From CAZLFA01 sp964558665 (GTDB lineage: Bacteria > Desulfobacterota > Syntrophia > Syntrophales > PHBD01): DNA of 58,837 bases. Shown one piece after another: positions 17,266 to 27,063 of the stretch (position 1 is its first letter; the number at the start of each line of letters is the position of its first letter). The notes under the pieces are model-generated. The model had not been told where the DNA came from. It ran no database searches and worked only from the letters and a program-made list of their open reading frames with translations. The stretch spans positions 1-58,837 of the forward strand of contig CAZLFA010000016.1 of assembly GCA_964558665.1 (NCBI GenBank). The letters are read 5' to 3'. The translations under genes were made by a program, and so were the position numbers.

Positions 17266-18852
17266 TCAGCCTCCCGCCTGCACTCTGACTCCCTGCCCAT
17301 AAACAAGCATCCGGTAAGTTTTTTCGATCCTGTCCCAGTTTTCTTCTCTGTCCATGGACCAGTAGCGGCCGATCACGGAAACGACCCTTCCCAGATTCAG
17401 TTCTGCGGCCTTCTCCTCGATCCGGCTGATGTAAAGCATCCCGCTTTCCGGCTGTTCGCCTCTCCTGCCCAGCATGGCGTGAATGAATACGTCCTTTACA
17501 CCTTCACGCCTTGCCATCTCCATAAGGGCGAAGAGATGCCTGATTGAACCATGGGAACTGAAGAATGACACAATGCCGAGCAGGTGCAGTGCCCTGCCTG
17601 TGTCTTTGGCTTTCCGCATCGCCCGCAGAAAGGCATCGTTCCTGTAGAATGAGCCGTCGGCGATGGCCCTGTCGATCTTCACCCGGTCGGAGAATATCTT
17701 CCGGCCGGCGCCGATGTGCAGATGCCCCGCTTCGGAGTTGCCCACCGTTCCGGCGGGCAGGCCGACCGCCTCTCCGGCCGCTGCCAGCCGGGAGCTCGGA
17801 TACTCCCTGAGAAGCCGGTCGAAAAACGGCGTTTCGGCACGCGCGATGAGATTGCCTTTTTCTTCGTCGTTCATGCCCCATCCGTCCAGAATCAGAACAA
17901 GCATTCTTTCCGAGCGGGCAAATTCCGCCCGTTTATCTTTTATCAGTGATGTCCCCGTCATGACGGCAGGTATCTGCAGGCCCATAAGATCAAGGATGGT
18001 CGGCGCCACGTCCGTCAGCTCGCCGCTCTCGCGCAGGGCGGGTTTACCCGCAGGGTGGATGAGAATGAAGGGGACGGGGCTGTCGGTATGTCCGGTGTCG
18101 ACTATGCCGTCCGGGTAAAGCCACTTCTCGACAGTGCCGTGGTCTGCCGTTACAATGATTGTCATCCCCTTTTTGACCGCCTCCTCTATGACAAGTCCGG
18201 CATGCCTGTCCACGGCCTCAACAGCACGGATTACGGCACCTTCATTTTCTATGTGGCCGACGACGTCGACATTGGGGAAATTGGCAAAGATAAATTTGTA
18301 CTCAGGGCTGCGGATCTTGTCGATAACCGCTCCGGATATTCCTTCGATAGACATCTCCGGCGCTTCGTCGAAAAGGGATACATCCTTTCTGGTGGGTATG
18401 ATGACCCTCTCTTCGCCGGGCAGGGGATCCTGTTTCTTCCCGTTCAGAAAAAAACTTACATGGACCGCCTTTTCCGCCTCGGTTATCTTGACCTGTTTCA
18501 GGTTGCTGGAAGATATCGCATCGCAGAGGGTCCGGTCAATGATATCATCCGGAGGAAAGGCGACGTTCACTTTCAATCCGTGCTTGTATTCTATCATTGT
18601 CGAAAATTCCAGGGACAGATCTTTTTCGGCGGTGAACTCGTGGAAATCATTCTCAGTGAGGCTCCGGGTAAGCTCAATCTCCCGTTCCCCTCTGATGTTG
18701 TAGAATATTACGGAGTCCCCTTTTTTTATTCTTCCTTCCGGATTGCCGCTGCTGTCCTCCAGGACATGAGGCTCGAGGGTTTCATCCTCCTGATTTTCGT
18801 TGTACGCTTTCTTGACGGCAGAGGCCATGGGAAGTTTGTTCAGGTTCGGCAT
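17266..18852 (-). CDS. gpmI: Circularly permuted 2,3-bisphosphoglycerate-independent phosphoglycerate mutase-like protein
   Basis: A 528-aa protein in one frame whose segments match iPGM in rotated order. Residues 10-60 are the part after the canonical phosphotransferase half (GDSVIFYNIRGER); 120-305 are the C-terminal metalloenzyme half (EAEKAVHV, NVDVVGH, TADHG, GHTDSPVPF, LTDVAPTILDLMG, MTGTSLI); 317-400 are the usual N terminus (LVLILDGWG, VGNSEAGHLHIGAGR); 420-520 are the first part of the transferase domain (GRYWSMDREENW). The old termini are joined by a linker near 305-316. All seven metal ligands are kept (Asp196, His200, His255; Asp323, Ser373, Asp237, His238), as are Arg54, Arg57, Lys128, Arg496 and Arg502. 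The DGRD loop is changed to GRRG (462-465), losing one Asp, so activity may be altered. AAGGA precedes the ATG. Confidence 0.9.
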   Translation of the reverse strand: MPNLNKLPMASAVKKAYNENQEDETLEPHVLEDSSGNPEGRIKKGDSVIFYNIRGEREIELTRSLTENDFHEFTAEKDLSLEFSTMIEYKHGLKVNVAFPPDDIIDRTLCDAISSSNLKQVKITEAEKAVHVSFFLNGKKQDPLPGEERVIIPTRKDVSLFDEAPEMSIEGISGAVIDKIRSPEYKFIFANFPNVDVVGHIENEGAVIRAVEAVDRHAGLVIEEAVKKGMTIIVTADHGTVEKWLYPDGIVDTGHTDSPVPFILIHPAGKPALRESGELTDVAPTILDLMGLQIPAVMTGTSLIKDKRAEFARSERMLVLILDGWGMNDEEKGNLIARAETPFFDRLLREYPSSRLAAAGEAVGLPAGTVGNSEAGHLHIGAGRKIFSDRVKIDRAIADGSFYRNDAFLRAMRKAKDTGRALHLLGIVSFFSSHGSIRHLFALMEMARREGVKDVFIHAMLGRRGEQPESGMLYISRIEEKAAELNLGRVVSVIGRYWSMDREENWDRIEKTYRMLVYGQGVRVQAGG

Positions 18853-18970
18853 AGAGAGTATCCTTGGTCAGTATTTGTGCTGCCTGTTAGTGATGGAGCA
18901 TGACGTGCACTACTGATTTTTTTAAACAAATTGACGGCAACTGTAAAGAGAAACTTTGCAGGCTTTTATG

Positions 18971-18999
18971 TTGAAAACGGTGCGTGTAAATGCTAGAAA
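18971..18999 (+). promoter_or_regulatory. Promoter for the pcm-nlpD unit
   Basis: TTGAAA and TAGAAA are separated by 17 bp, with an extended -10 TG. It lies 80 nt before the first gene of the unit at 19079. The rest of the 226-nt gap holds nothing else recognisable. Confidence 0.45.
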
Positions 19000-19078
19000 T
19001 GTCCGGATGTCTATACGGGAGAGGGATTTTATAAAAATAATCAATGCCATGCGCAAATGATTCTGTCCGGTTTCACAT

Positions 19079-19450
19079 ATGCAGACTGTAAAAAAGACAC
19101 CCGAAGATATTCTGCAGGAAGAAATCCTCAAGGAGAGGGCGGAGGTCCTGCGCCGCGCCGGGGAGAGGCTGGCGGAGGCAATCGACAAAGTGAATCGTAT
19201 CGGGGCGGTTATCGAAAAGCTCAAAATATCCTTGAAGAGCGGGGAAAAACACAGCTTATCAGAGATGACGAGGGAAATCGTTAATGAAATAAACAGGGAG
19301 ATTAAAAGCTACAATGCGGCCAGGGAACACGCCAAACTGAGATACTACTATATGATTGTGACGCGCGAGGCTCTGGGCATCAGGCGTCACAAGTGGGTGG
19401 ATGAGATGTACAGCATACCCCCCAGGAAGAAAAGCATCAGGGATATTTGA
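19079..19450 (+). CDS. Small coiled-coil protein of unknown function
   Basis: A 123-aa, strongly charged and mostly helical protein with heptad-like stretches around residues 10-50 and 60-90. It has no signal peptide, no membrane segment and no motif I recognise. Its stop codon overlaps the start of pcm (TGATG), so it is translationally coupled to pcm and is likely a real gene. No good ribosome binding site is visible at the ATG. The function is unknown. Confidence 0.7.
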   Translation: MQTVKKTPEDILQEEILKERAEVLRRAGERLAEAIDKVNRIGAVIEKLKISLKSGEKHSLSEMTREIVNEINREIKSYNAAREHAKLRYYYMIVTREALGIRRHKWVDEMYSIPPRKKSIRDI

Positions 19451-20103
19451 TGGAAAGATACGCTAAACAAAGAATGAAGATGATCGAAACGCAGTTGCGT
19501 TCTCGCGGTATTGCGGATGAAAGGGTACTGGCCGCTATGGCCAGGATTCCCCGGCACTTTTTTGTGGAAGAGGCGTTGATGGACCAGGCATATAACGATA
19601 ATCCCCTGCCCATAGAGGAGAGGCAGACCATATCCCAGCCTTATATCGTTGCCCTGATGACGGAAGCCCTGGAGCTTAAAGGAAAAGAGAAGGTTCTGGA
19701 GATCGGCACCGGTTCCGGCTACCAGACCGCCATCCTTGCCACAGTCGCCGACAGAGTCTTCTCCATCGAGCGGATAGCCGCCCTTGCCGGCAGGGCGAGG
19801 AAAATACTGGATACCCTGAACCTTTTCAATGTGGCCATTCGGGTTGGAGACGGAACATACGGATGGCGTGAAGAGTCGCCCTTTGATGCCATTATTGTTA
19901 CGGCAGGAGCTCCGCGTATTCCCGAGCCTCTTGTCGCCCAGCTCGCCGTTGGCGGGCGGCTGGTAGTGCCGGTCGGAAGCCGCAGTTCCCAGGAACTGGT
20001 GAGAGTTACGCGCCTTGCAGATGCCGACAACGATCTGAAAAAGGAGAATCTGGGAGGCTGCCGTTTCGTTGATCTGATTGGCGAACACGGATGGGAGAAT
20101 TGA
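19450..20103 (+). CDS. pcm: Protein-L-isoaspartate O-methyltransferase
   Basis: A 217-aa protein of normal length. It uses S-adenosylmethionine to methylate isoaspartyl residues in aged proteins, starting their repair. The SAM-binding motif VLEIGTGSGYQTA, the upstream QTISQPYIVALM substrate segment, and the VTAGAPRIPEPLV and GGRLVVPVGS motifs are all present. The ATG at 19450 overlaps the stop of the coiled-coil gene. The next gene, nlpD-like, overlaps its end by 13 nt. The pcm-nlpD pairing is also seen in many proteobacteria (surE-pcm-nlpD-rpoS), though surE and rpoS are not here. Confidence 0.95.
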   Translation: MERYAKQRMKMIETQLRSRGIADERVLAAMARIPRHFFVEEALMDQAYNDNPLPIEERQTISQPYIVALMTEALELKGKEKVLEIGTGSGYQTAILATVADRVFSIERIAALAGRARKILDTLNLFNVAIRVGDGTYGWREESPFDAIIVTAGAPRIPEPLVAQLAVGGRLVVPVGSRSSQELVRVTRLADADNDLKKENLGGCRFVDLIGEHGWEN

Positions 20104-21176
20104 GATTAGATTATCGTAACCTTTGCTTCCCTGTGAGCGGGTTGCCGGCGCTTCGCTGCGGAAACCTTCCGGCAATTCTGCTGCTGGTTTTTCTCTTTAT
20201 CATATTCGCGCCGCCGCTCGCAGATAAGGCATATGCGGCAAAGTCCGCGCAAAAGGGTGTCTATCACCGCGTCAAAAGAGGGGAGACTCTTTCGATGATC
20301 TCCCGGGCGTATAAAATCCCGATCAAAACCATTGCCGATGCAAACCGCATAAAACCGACCAAACGGATAGAATTCGACAGTGTGCTGTTTATTCCCGGCG
20401 CGAAAAGGGTGATAGATGATACGTCGCCCGGAGCATTGGCGGCGAAGGATAAAAAAACAAAAACAGTTGCGGTAAAAAAAGGGAAACCGGCGGATAAGGC
20501 CAAATCCGGAAAAGATGACCGGCGGAACCGCAGGAAGGCTTTGCCGGAGGACGATGCAGATCAAGGTGAGAAGAAGACCGGCAAGAAACTGAAAACCGAC
20601 AAAACAAGATCAGAAAAGATAACTGATAAAAAGAAAAGCGAAGGCGAAGAGACGGAAAAGGAGAACGATTCCGTTGATGAAAAGCCCACAACGGCTGACG
20701 GGCGCGGCAAACGGGAGGAGGACGGGAAAAAACGGGACAGCTCCCCGGGCTTATCGGAGAAGAAGGCGGATGAAGGGAAAGAGGTCAAGCCTCCGGCCTC
20801 CGGAGTGAAGCTGTTTATGTGGCCGGTCAGGGGAAGGGTGGTTTCGAAGTTCGGCCGTCAGCCCGACGGCATGATGCACAACGGCATCAGGATCGCGGCA
20901 AGGCAGGACAGGCCTGTAGTAGCGGCGGCACGGGGGACTGTGATCTACTCGGCTCTTCTCAAGGATTACGGAGAGACGATCATTCTCAAGCATGAGGGAG
21001 GCTACGCAACGGTTTATACCAATCTGGGGGAGAGGGTGGTGGATCTGAATGACCGGGTAAGGCAGGGAATGAAGATCGGGCTTCTCGGTAAGGTCACCGG
21101 AAAGAGCGAAGGGACGATGGCCTTTGAGGTGAGGTATAAGAATAAGGCGGTGAACCCGCTGCGCTACCTGAAATAG
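20091..21176 (+). CDS. nlpD: NlpD-like LysM/LytM protein, probable amidase activator
   Basis: A 361-aa protein. A hydrophobic segment at about 28-48 serves as signal or anchor. A LysM module follows (YHRVKRGETLSMISRAYKIP, about 58-102). Residues about 120-230 are a very Lys/Glu-rich low-complexity linker. A peptidase M23 (LytM) fold ends the protein at PLRYLK. The zinc-site residues are degenerate: the HKGIDI motif reads HNGIRI and the HLHFE motif reads TMAFE. As in NlpD and EnvC, it probably does not cleave peptidoglycan itself but activates an amidase at division. No lipobox Cys is seen, unlike the lipoprotein NlpD. Confidence 0.88.
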   Translation: MGELRLDYRNLCFPVSGLPALRCGNLPAILLLVFLFIIFAPPLADKAYAAKSAQKGVYHRVKRGETLSMISRAYKIPIKTIADANRIKPTKRIEFDSVLFIPGAKRVIDDTSPGALAAKDKKTKTVAVKKGKPADKAKSGKDDRRNRRKALPEDDADQGEKKTGKKLKTDKTRSEKITDKKKSEGEETEKENDSVDEKPTTADGRGKREEDGKKRDSSPGLSEKKADEGKEVKPPASGVKLFMWPVRGRVVSKFGRQPDGMMHNGIRIAARQDRPVVAAARGTVIYSALLKDYGETIILKHEGGYATVYTNLGERVVDLNDRVRQGMKIGLLGKVTGKSEGTMAFEVRYKNKAVNPLRYLK

Positions 21177-21201
21177 AATCTAATGTAAAGAGGTAACAGA
21201 G

Positions 21202-22347
21202 ATGGATTTTTCATTTGAGCAGGGGCCGATACGCCCCCCCAGCGAGGCAAAGAGCCTTTTGATACGCGCAACAAGAAACTGTCCGTGGAACAAATGTGCG
21301 TTCTGCCACTCATACAAAGACACCAAATTCTCATTGAGGACCGTGGAGGAGATAAAGGCCGATATAAAGAAGGCCGGGGATATATCCGATGAGATCAAGG
21401 CTCTTTCGTGGAAACTGGGGCAGGGAGGCCGCGTTACGGATGGTGTTATCAACGCCATCTACGAAGAAGATCATTATAACGACAGTTACCGATCTGTCGG
21501 AGCGTGGCTCTATTTCGGGGGAAATTCTGTTTTTCTCCAGGATGCCAACTCCATCATTATGAAGACCGATGATCTGGCGGAAGTCCTGAGATATATCAAG
21601 GAGCAGTTCCCTTCCGTCGACCGCATCACCTCCTATTGCCGTTCGCATACAGCCGCGCGCAAGAGTGTCGACGAGCTCAAGACTCTCAGGCAGGCGGGGC
21701 TATCAAGAATACACATCGGAATGGAGAGCGGGTATGATCCCGTTCTGGAGTTCATAAGAAAGGGTGTAACGGCTGCCGATCACATAGAAGGAGGGACAAG
21801 GATTGTCGAAGCCGGCATATCGCTGTGCGAGTACATCATACCGGGGCTGGGAGGCGAACGCTGGACCAGGGAGCATGCCGTGGAGACGGCCGGGGTGATC
21901 AACCGGATCAATCCCGACTATGTGCGCCTGCGGTCAATGCACGTTGTAAGAGGCACGCGTCTTTATGAACTGATGAAAAGCGGAGAGTTCAAACCTATCA
22001 CCGATGATGAAACGGTCAGGGAGATAAGGCTGTTTATCGAAACCCTCGACGGCATCAGGACGACCATCGTAAGCGATCATATCCTGAACCTGCTGGAAGA
22101 GCTGGAAGGGAAGCTTCCGGAGGACAAGGAGCGGCTGCTTGCCGTCATCGACAGATATTTTGCCCTTCCCGAGCGGGATCGGCTTGTCTACAGGCTGGGA
22201 AGGCGCAGGGGATTGTACCGGCGTCTTGACGATCTTGCCGAACGATATACTTACGGGAGACTAAACCAGATCATCGAGCAGTATGAGTCCGGATCTCCGG
22301 GGCAGATGGACAGTGATCTGGCCAAGATCATGAACGGCTACATCTGA
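21202..22347 (+). CDS. Radical SAM protein with CX4CX2C cluster motif
   Basis: A 381-aa protein. The cluster-binding segment near residue 28 reads RNCPWNKCAFC, giving a C-x4-C-x2-C spacing instead of the usual C-x3-C-x2-C. The SAM-site region (YFGGNSVFLQDAN, HIGMESGYDPVL) and a GLGGERW loop fit an oxygen-independent coproporphyrinogen oxidase-like or B12-type radical SAM fold. A helical tail (from about 290) carries no recognised domain. It follows nlpD by 25 nt with an AGAGGT ribosome binding site, so it may be the last gene of that unit. The reaction is unknown. Confidence 0.8.
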   Translation: MDFSFEQGPIRPPSEAKSLLIRATRNCPWNKCAFCHSYKDTKFSLRTVEEIKADIKKAGDISDEIKALSWKLGQGGRVTDGVINAIYEEDHYNDSYRSVGAWLYFGGNSVFLQDANSIIMKTDDLAEVLRYIKEQFPSVDRITSYCRSHTAARKSVDELKTLRQAGLSRIHIGMESGYDPVLEFIRKGVTAADHIEGGTRIVEAGISLCEYIIPGLGGERWTREHAVETAGVINRINPDYVRLRSMHVVRGTRLYELMKSGEFKPITDDETVREIRLFIETLDGIRTTIVSDHILNLLEELEGKLPEDKERLLAVIDRYFALPERDRLVYRLGRRRGLYRRLDDLAERYTYGRLNQIIEQYESGSPGQMDSDLAKIMNGYI

Positions 22348-22381
22348 CGGGGCTGCTGAAAAACGTTCATCTTGTCATCCT

Positions 22382-22460
22382 GGTCAAAGATGCTTTCCGC
22401 GGCTCAGAATATTTTTCACTAGAAAAATATTTGATTCGCCGCTTGAAAACCTCTTTGACC
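22382..22460 (+). repeat. Palindromic intergenic repeat, family C, full copy
   Basis: A 79-bp element bounded by GGTCAAAGATGC and CTCTTTGACC, in inverted orientation to the copy at 12221-12300 and close to 90% identical by eye. It forms one long hairpin between two genes whose 3' ends converge, so it could also end transcription. Confidence 0.85.
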
Positions 22461-22484
22461 AGAAAGCCAAAGAGGATAACTTTT

Positions 22485-23432
22485 TTACATGTTCCGCCAG
22501 TTATCTCTCAGCAGGGCGGAATATTTTACCAGCAGGTTCAGATACGCAAGTTCCATCTCGATCATCTCTACGTCGCTTTTACGCAGCCATTCTGCCATCC
22601 AGGCGAAGCGTATCGCCACGACAAATTCCGGCAGGTTGTCCCATGAGATTCCGGAGATGTAATCCTTTTCCCGGACTGTGTTTATAAGCTGCCGGACCAT
22701 TTCACCGAACAGCCCCTCCGGGTCTTCAATCCCGATGCATCCGATGAGCAGGGCGATGTCGTAAATCTCCGGCTTCATTCCTGCGAACTCCCAGTCGATA
22801 ACGGCCCTGATGCTGTCCGTCCCCCAGATGACATTGAGGGGGTGGAAGTCGCCATGGCAGAATGCCATAGGAAGTTTTTCATGAGCATGAACGAAGTGCT
22901 CATCGAGAAAGGACATGACGGGCAGAAGAGATTCGTGAAGCAGCGGTTCACAATGGCTGACGGTTGAAGAAAAGTCTTTGATGTAGGCAATGATGGAAAA
23001 CGGTACCTCATCCCGGGATGACTGCATGTCTGACGAAACAGTTCTTAAAGCCGTCAGAAAATCGGCCATGGCGGCGCCCCTCCAGCCGTCCGCCACGTAA
23101 TCCGGCCTCACAAGACCAATGCCCTCCATGTACGGCGATATCTGCCAGAAGCCTTCATTGTGATCGGCAACAAATCTGCCGTGCCTGTCGGTCATGTACG
23201 GACATATGCAGTTGATCCCTCTGCCTCTGAGATGATTCAGCATTTCAGAGATTCTTGCGCGGTGGGCAACTGCCGGCGGGGATATCTTTTCCAGAATGAA
23301 AAGCCGGCCTGTTCTGTCCTCAATGACCGTCCGCTCTTCACATCGCTCGGGGCTGCCTGAAATTTCCAGGTCACGGCGGACCTTTTTCAGCGATATGTTC
23401 CAGAGTCCGGTTATTTCAGCAAGATATTCCAT
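22485..23432 (-). CDS. Aminoglycoside phosphotransferase-fold kinase
   Basis: A 315-aa protein of the APH / choline kinase / CotS fold. The catalytic loop reads FCHGDFHPLN (His193, Asp195, Asn200) and the metal site VIDWEFAG (Asp213). The N-terminal half has the weak glycine-poor ATP site usual for this fold and an ICPYMTDRHGRF hinge as in homoserine kinase II-like and CotS proteins. It would phosphorylate a small molecule in the cytoplasm; a role in antibiotic resistance is only one option. No partner genes are adjacent. The 295-nt upstream gap has no gene. Confidence 0.8.
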   Translation of the reverse strand: MEYLAEITGLWNISLKKVRRDLEISGSPERCEERTVIEDRTGRLFILEKISPPAVAHRARISEMLNHLRGRGINCICPYMTDRHGRFVADHNEGFWQISPYMEGIGLVRPDYVADGWRGAAMADFLTALRTVSSDMQSSRDEVPFSIIAYIKDFSSTVSHCEPLLHESLLPVMSFLDEHFVHAHEKLPMAFCHGDFHPLNVIWGTDSIRAVIDWEFAGMKPEIYDIALLIGCIGIEDPEGLFGEMVRQLINTVREKDYISGISWDNLPEFVVAIRFAWMAEWLRKSDVEMIEMELAYLNLLVKYSALLRDNWRNM

Positions 23433-23631
23433 GAGCCGATTATGGGTGATGACGCCGGCTGTGTCAATACGGATATATCCGAGCAGGAAATCCTATCTTT
23501 CACCGGCTGAATTCCCTGCCTCCGGATAAAAAAATCATCCCTATATAACATACCTACTGGCACTTTTGTTAGAACAAGCATGTATCGCTTCAAGTTAAGC
23601 ATTTGATGTAAAACGGTATTTGTGTATAAGA

Positions 23632-23656
23632 TGATACAATATACAATTTTGTATCA
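23632..23656 (+). promoter_or_regulatory. Inverted repeat TGATACAA-N9-TTGTATCA, probable operator
   Basis: Perfect 8-bp arms separated by 9 bp, followed by a TATAAC -10-like box at 23660-23665. No -35 box is present where expected; the palindrome sits there instead, as for an activator-dependent promoter. The intact paralogue downstream has the same geometry at 27184-27208 with different arms. Confidence 0.45.
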
Positions 23657-23727
23657 CTGTATAACCTTCGAACGGGTGCGTTTCATGAAGGATGTACTGC
23701 CGGTAACACCTTGAGAGGAAGATAATA

Positions 23728-26700
23728 ATGATATGCCCCCGATGCCGGTCCGATATCCCGGACGGCAGCAAATTCTGCCGTGAATGCGGAGAAAGACAAA
23801 GGTCTTTCTGCGTGAAATGCGGCAGCGAAATATCATCCGATCACAATGTCTGCGATAATTGCGGAAACCTGTTGCTGCCGATTTCCGGAAGAGAGAAAAC
23901 GCCGCCTCATCTCCCCGGTGAAAGGCGGAACATCACAGTCCTTTTCTCCGATCTGTCGGGACAACCCTCCCTCACCGAATATCTGGACCCTGAAGAAACA
24001 AAGGAGTTCATGTGAAAAATATTCAAGGAGGTATCCAGGATCGTCAGCAGGTATGACGGCTTCATTGAGAAATATGTCGGTGACGCAATCATGGCGGTTT
24101 TCGGCGCCGTGAAAACCCATGAGGATGATCCGATAAGAGCCATAATGGCGGCCCAGGAAATTCATGAAAAAGTAAGAGACATCGGAAACGCTGTTGAAAA
24201 AATAAAATCCCCTTTTTACATGCACACCGGAATAAACACGGGACCTGCTATTGCCGGGGACATGGATGTCGACAGGGGAACTCACGGCATCCTGGGGAGT
24301 ACCGTCAATCTGGCTTCCAGGCTGCACATCCTGGCGAAGGAAGACGAGATTGTCGTCGGAGCGGAAACGTTGAGGCATGCACAGTGGCATTTTCATTTCG
24401 AGCGTATGGAACCTGTCAAGGTTAAAGGTAAAGAGGATTATATCACTCCGTATAAATTCTGGCAGCGAGAAGCCATCCCCGGAAGACCCGCAGTCTTACC
24501 GGCTTGCGATCGGAGCTGGTCGGACGGGATGAAGAGATAAAAACCATCAAGCTGGCGATTTCCGACCTGTACGCGGGGCAGGGGTCGATAATCTCCATCA
24601 TCGGTGACGCAGGAACAGGAAAAAGCCGAATTGTGGAAGAGATAAGATCCACAGTCAACAGAAACCGGGTTCAATGGTATGAGGGGCATGCATATTCATA
24701 TTCACAAAACATTCCCTACTTTCCTCTTGCAGACCTCTTTGGACGTATCCTGAGGTTAAGTAAAGAGCATTCCCCAGAGGAGATAAAGCATCTTATCGAA
24801 ACAGGGTTTCAGGGGCTTGCAGGCGTAAGGAGCGACATTATTCCTTATATAGGAAGCCTTTTTTCCATCGAATATCCTGAGATAAGGCAGATCAGCCCGG
24901 AGTCCTGGAAGGCGCGGCTGCGGGACAGCGTTAAGGTGATATTGTCGGAAGTGACTTCAGCCTCTCCCACCATAATATGCCTGGAAGATCTGCATTGGGC
25001 CGATCCGTCATCCCTTGATCTCCTGGGAGAGATTCTCTCAGAGATGCGTCAGAATGTCCTTTTCCTATGTGTGTACAGACCATCCTTCGGCATGGAGAGC
25101 ATAGGTGTTACAGAAGGACGCAGGGACCTTATGCTGCGCGATCTGTCTCCTTCTGAGGCGCAGTCCATGATGCAGTCTCTTCTTCAGACCCGCGATGTTC
25201 CCGAGGCGCTGATTGATTTTGTAAACAGCAAGACAGAGGGGAATCCATTTTATATCGAGGAGGTTGTCAACTCACTTATAGAATCGTCAACGCTGGTCAG
25301 GGAAAATGGAAAGTGGCTGATGGGGAAACAACTTGACGCTTTAAGCGTTCCCTCAACCATTCAAGGGATTATCCTGGCAAGGCTCGACCGCCTGGACAGC
25401 GTATCGAAACGCACCATCCAGGAGGCATCGGTCATGGGAAGGATTTTCGATCTGGATGTGCTGAAGAGAATAACGATTTACGGCAATTCATTGATGACAT
25501 CTGTCGACAAACTGGAGAGTCTTGATCTTGTCAGGGCCAGATTGGGCAGACAAAAGACGGAATATGTGTTCAAGCATGCCCTCACACAGGATGTTGTTTA
25601 TAACGGCCTGCTCAAAAAGGAGCGTCAGGAAATCCACGAAAAAATCGGTCGGGTTATGGAAGATGTTTATCACAACCGGCTTCGCGATTTTTATGAACCG
25701 CTGGCATTCCACTTCAGGCAGGGCTGTTTTCAGCATAATGCAATACACTATTTATGCAAGGCGGGTGAAAAGAACCTTAAACGTTATGCGCTCGATGAAT
25801 CCCATTCTTATTACAGAGAGGCCTATGCCCTCCTGGCAGACAGGAATGACCGGTCACGTGAAGAGGATATACTTTTTATGGATGTTATCCTCGACTGGAC
25901 GGTCGTCTATTATCATCAGGGCGCAAATTCCATGATGTACGACATCCTGAAAAAACATGAAGACCTCTTCCTGACAAGCGGTGACAAGGCGCGGCTGGGA
26001 ATGTATTACGTCCGGATAGGAGCGGCAATAGGGCGTCTGGAAAAAATGAGGGAAGCTGTTGCCTATCTCCACAAAGCACTGGCAATAGGAGAAGAGATCA
26101 AGGATGAGATGATCATCAGCTATGCATGTTCGTGGTTGATTATGTATTATGCCGATCTGGGACAGATGCATGATGCGATCATCCTCGGCAGAAGAGTCAA
26201 GGCAATGAAAATATATCCTGAAGATGAAAATGTGTTTCGATTGACGACGGCTTCTATGGCCTATGCCTACTACTTCCAGGGAAATGCTCAACAGGCTTAT
26301 GAAGCCGGAAACATGCTCCTCGAATACGGGCGCGAGCGCGGCAGCATGGGATGCGTGGTTCATGGATATACCTGCCGGGCATTCGGGCATCTGGTGAGAG
26401 GCGACTATCCGTCTGCAATCGTTTGCCTGAAGGAGGCCATCACTGCCGCAACTGAACCAGTATATGGATATACCGCGAAGATTATGCTTGGCCTCACTTA
26501 CGTGTCCAACAACCAGTTCCTGGAGGCTGATGAAATACTCCATGATATCAAGGCATACCACGAGCGGCATGGTTACGGGCTGGTGGGCACTATCGGACGG
26601 GGGCTTTACGGGATTGTAATGATAACGAAAGGGAACATGAAAGAGGGGATCGAGACGGTCAAGGCCGCGATAGAGCTGTGCCGGCAGAACGAAAGCAGAT

Positions 26701-27044
26701 ACAGATACGCAACGCTGAATTTGATCCTGGCAAAGGTCTATCTGCGGATGCGCGGGGGTGCCGGCAAAAAGGATTATTCTGCGATAACGAGAAATTTGTG
26801 GTTTCTTGTTACGACGCTGCCCTTCGCCCGGAAGCTGGCCAGGCATCATCTTGACGAAGCAATCAGGACGTCACAGGAAATAGGAGCAAGGTGTGTTTTG
26901 GGGCAGGCGTATCTGGAGGCGGGGCTTTTCTTCAGGAGGCAGGGCAATGTCGCGCAGGCCAAAAGATACATGGGTGACGCTGCAACGCTCTTGCAGGAGT
27001 GCGATGCGGAGATGCTGCTGAAGCAGGCAGGCGATATTAATTAA
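23728..27044 (+). pseudogene. Broken zinc-ribbon/adenylate cyclase/AAA-ATPase/TPR gene
   Basis: Compared with the intact paralogue at 27257-30604, this gene runs along its whole length but has two lesions. An in-frame TGA at 24013-24015 stands where the paralogue has Gly (EFM-stop-KIF against EIMGRIF), cutting the cyclase domain early. A one-base loss, most simply in the C run at 24477-24480, shifts frame: upstream reads REAIPG, downstream RSLTGLRSELVGRDEE. The remaining frame (about 24504-27044, 846 aa) is open through the P-loop ATPase (GDAGTGKSR), Walker B (CLEDLHWADPS) and TPR-like region, so a truncated ATPase could still be made from a TTG. The zinc ribbons and both metal aspartates are still recognisable. 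Sequencing error is possible. Confidence 0.8.
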
Positions 27045-27047
27045 TTT

Positions 27048-27063
27048 CCGGACGGAAACTAAT
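27048..27063 (+). repeat. Terminal tip of repeat family B
   Basis: TTTCCGGACGGAAACT matches the end of family B elements in reverse. Only the tip is present, just after the stop of the broken cyclase gene. Confidence 0.45.

Noticed and set aside
17266..18852. Two adjacent half-genes of phosphoglycerate mutase
   Set aside because: The junction is in frame with no stop and only one start with a ribosome binding site, so it is one protein.
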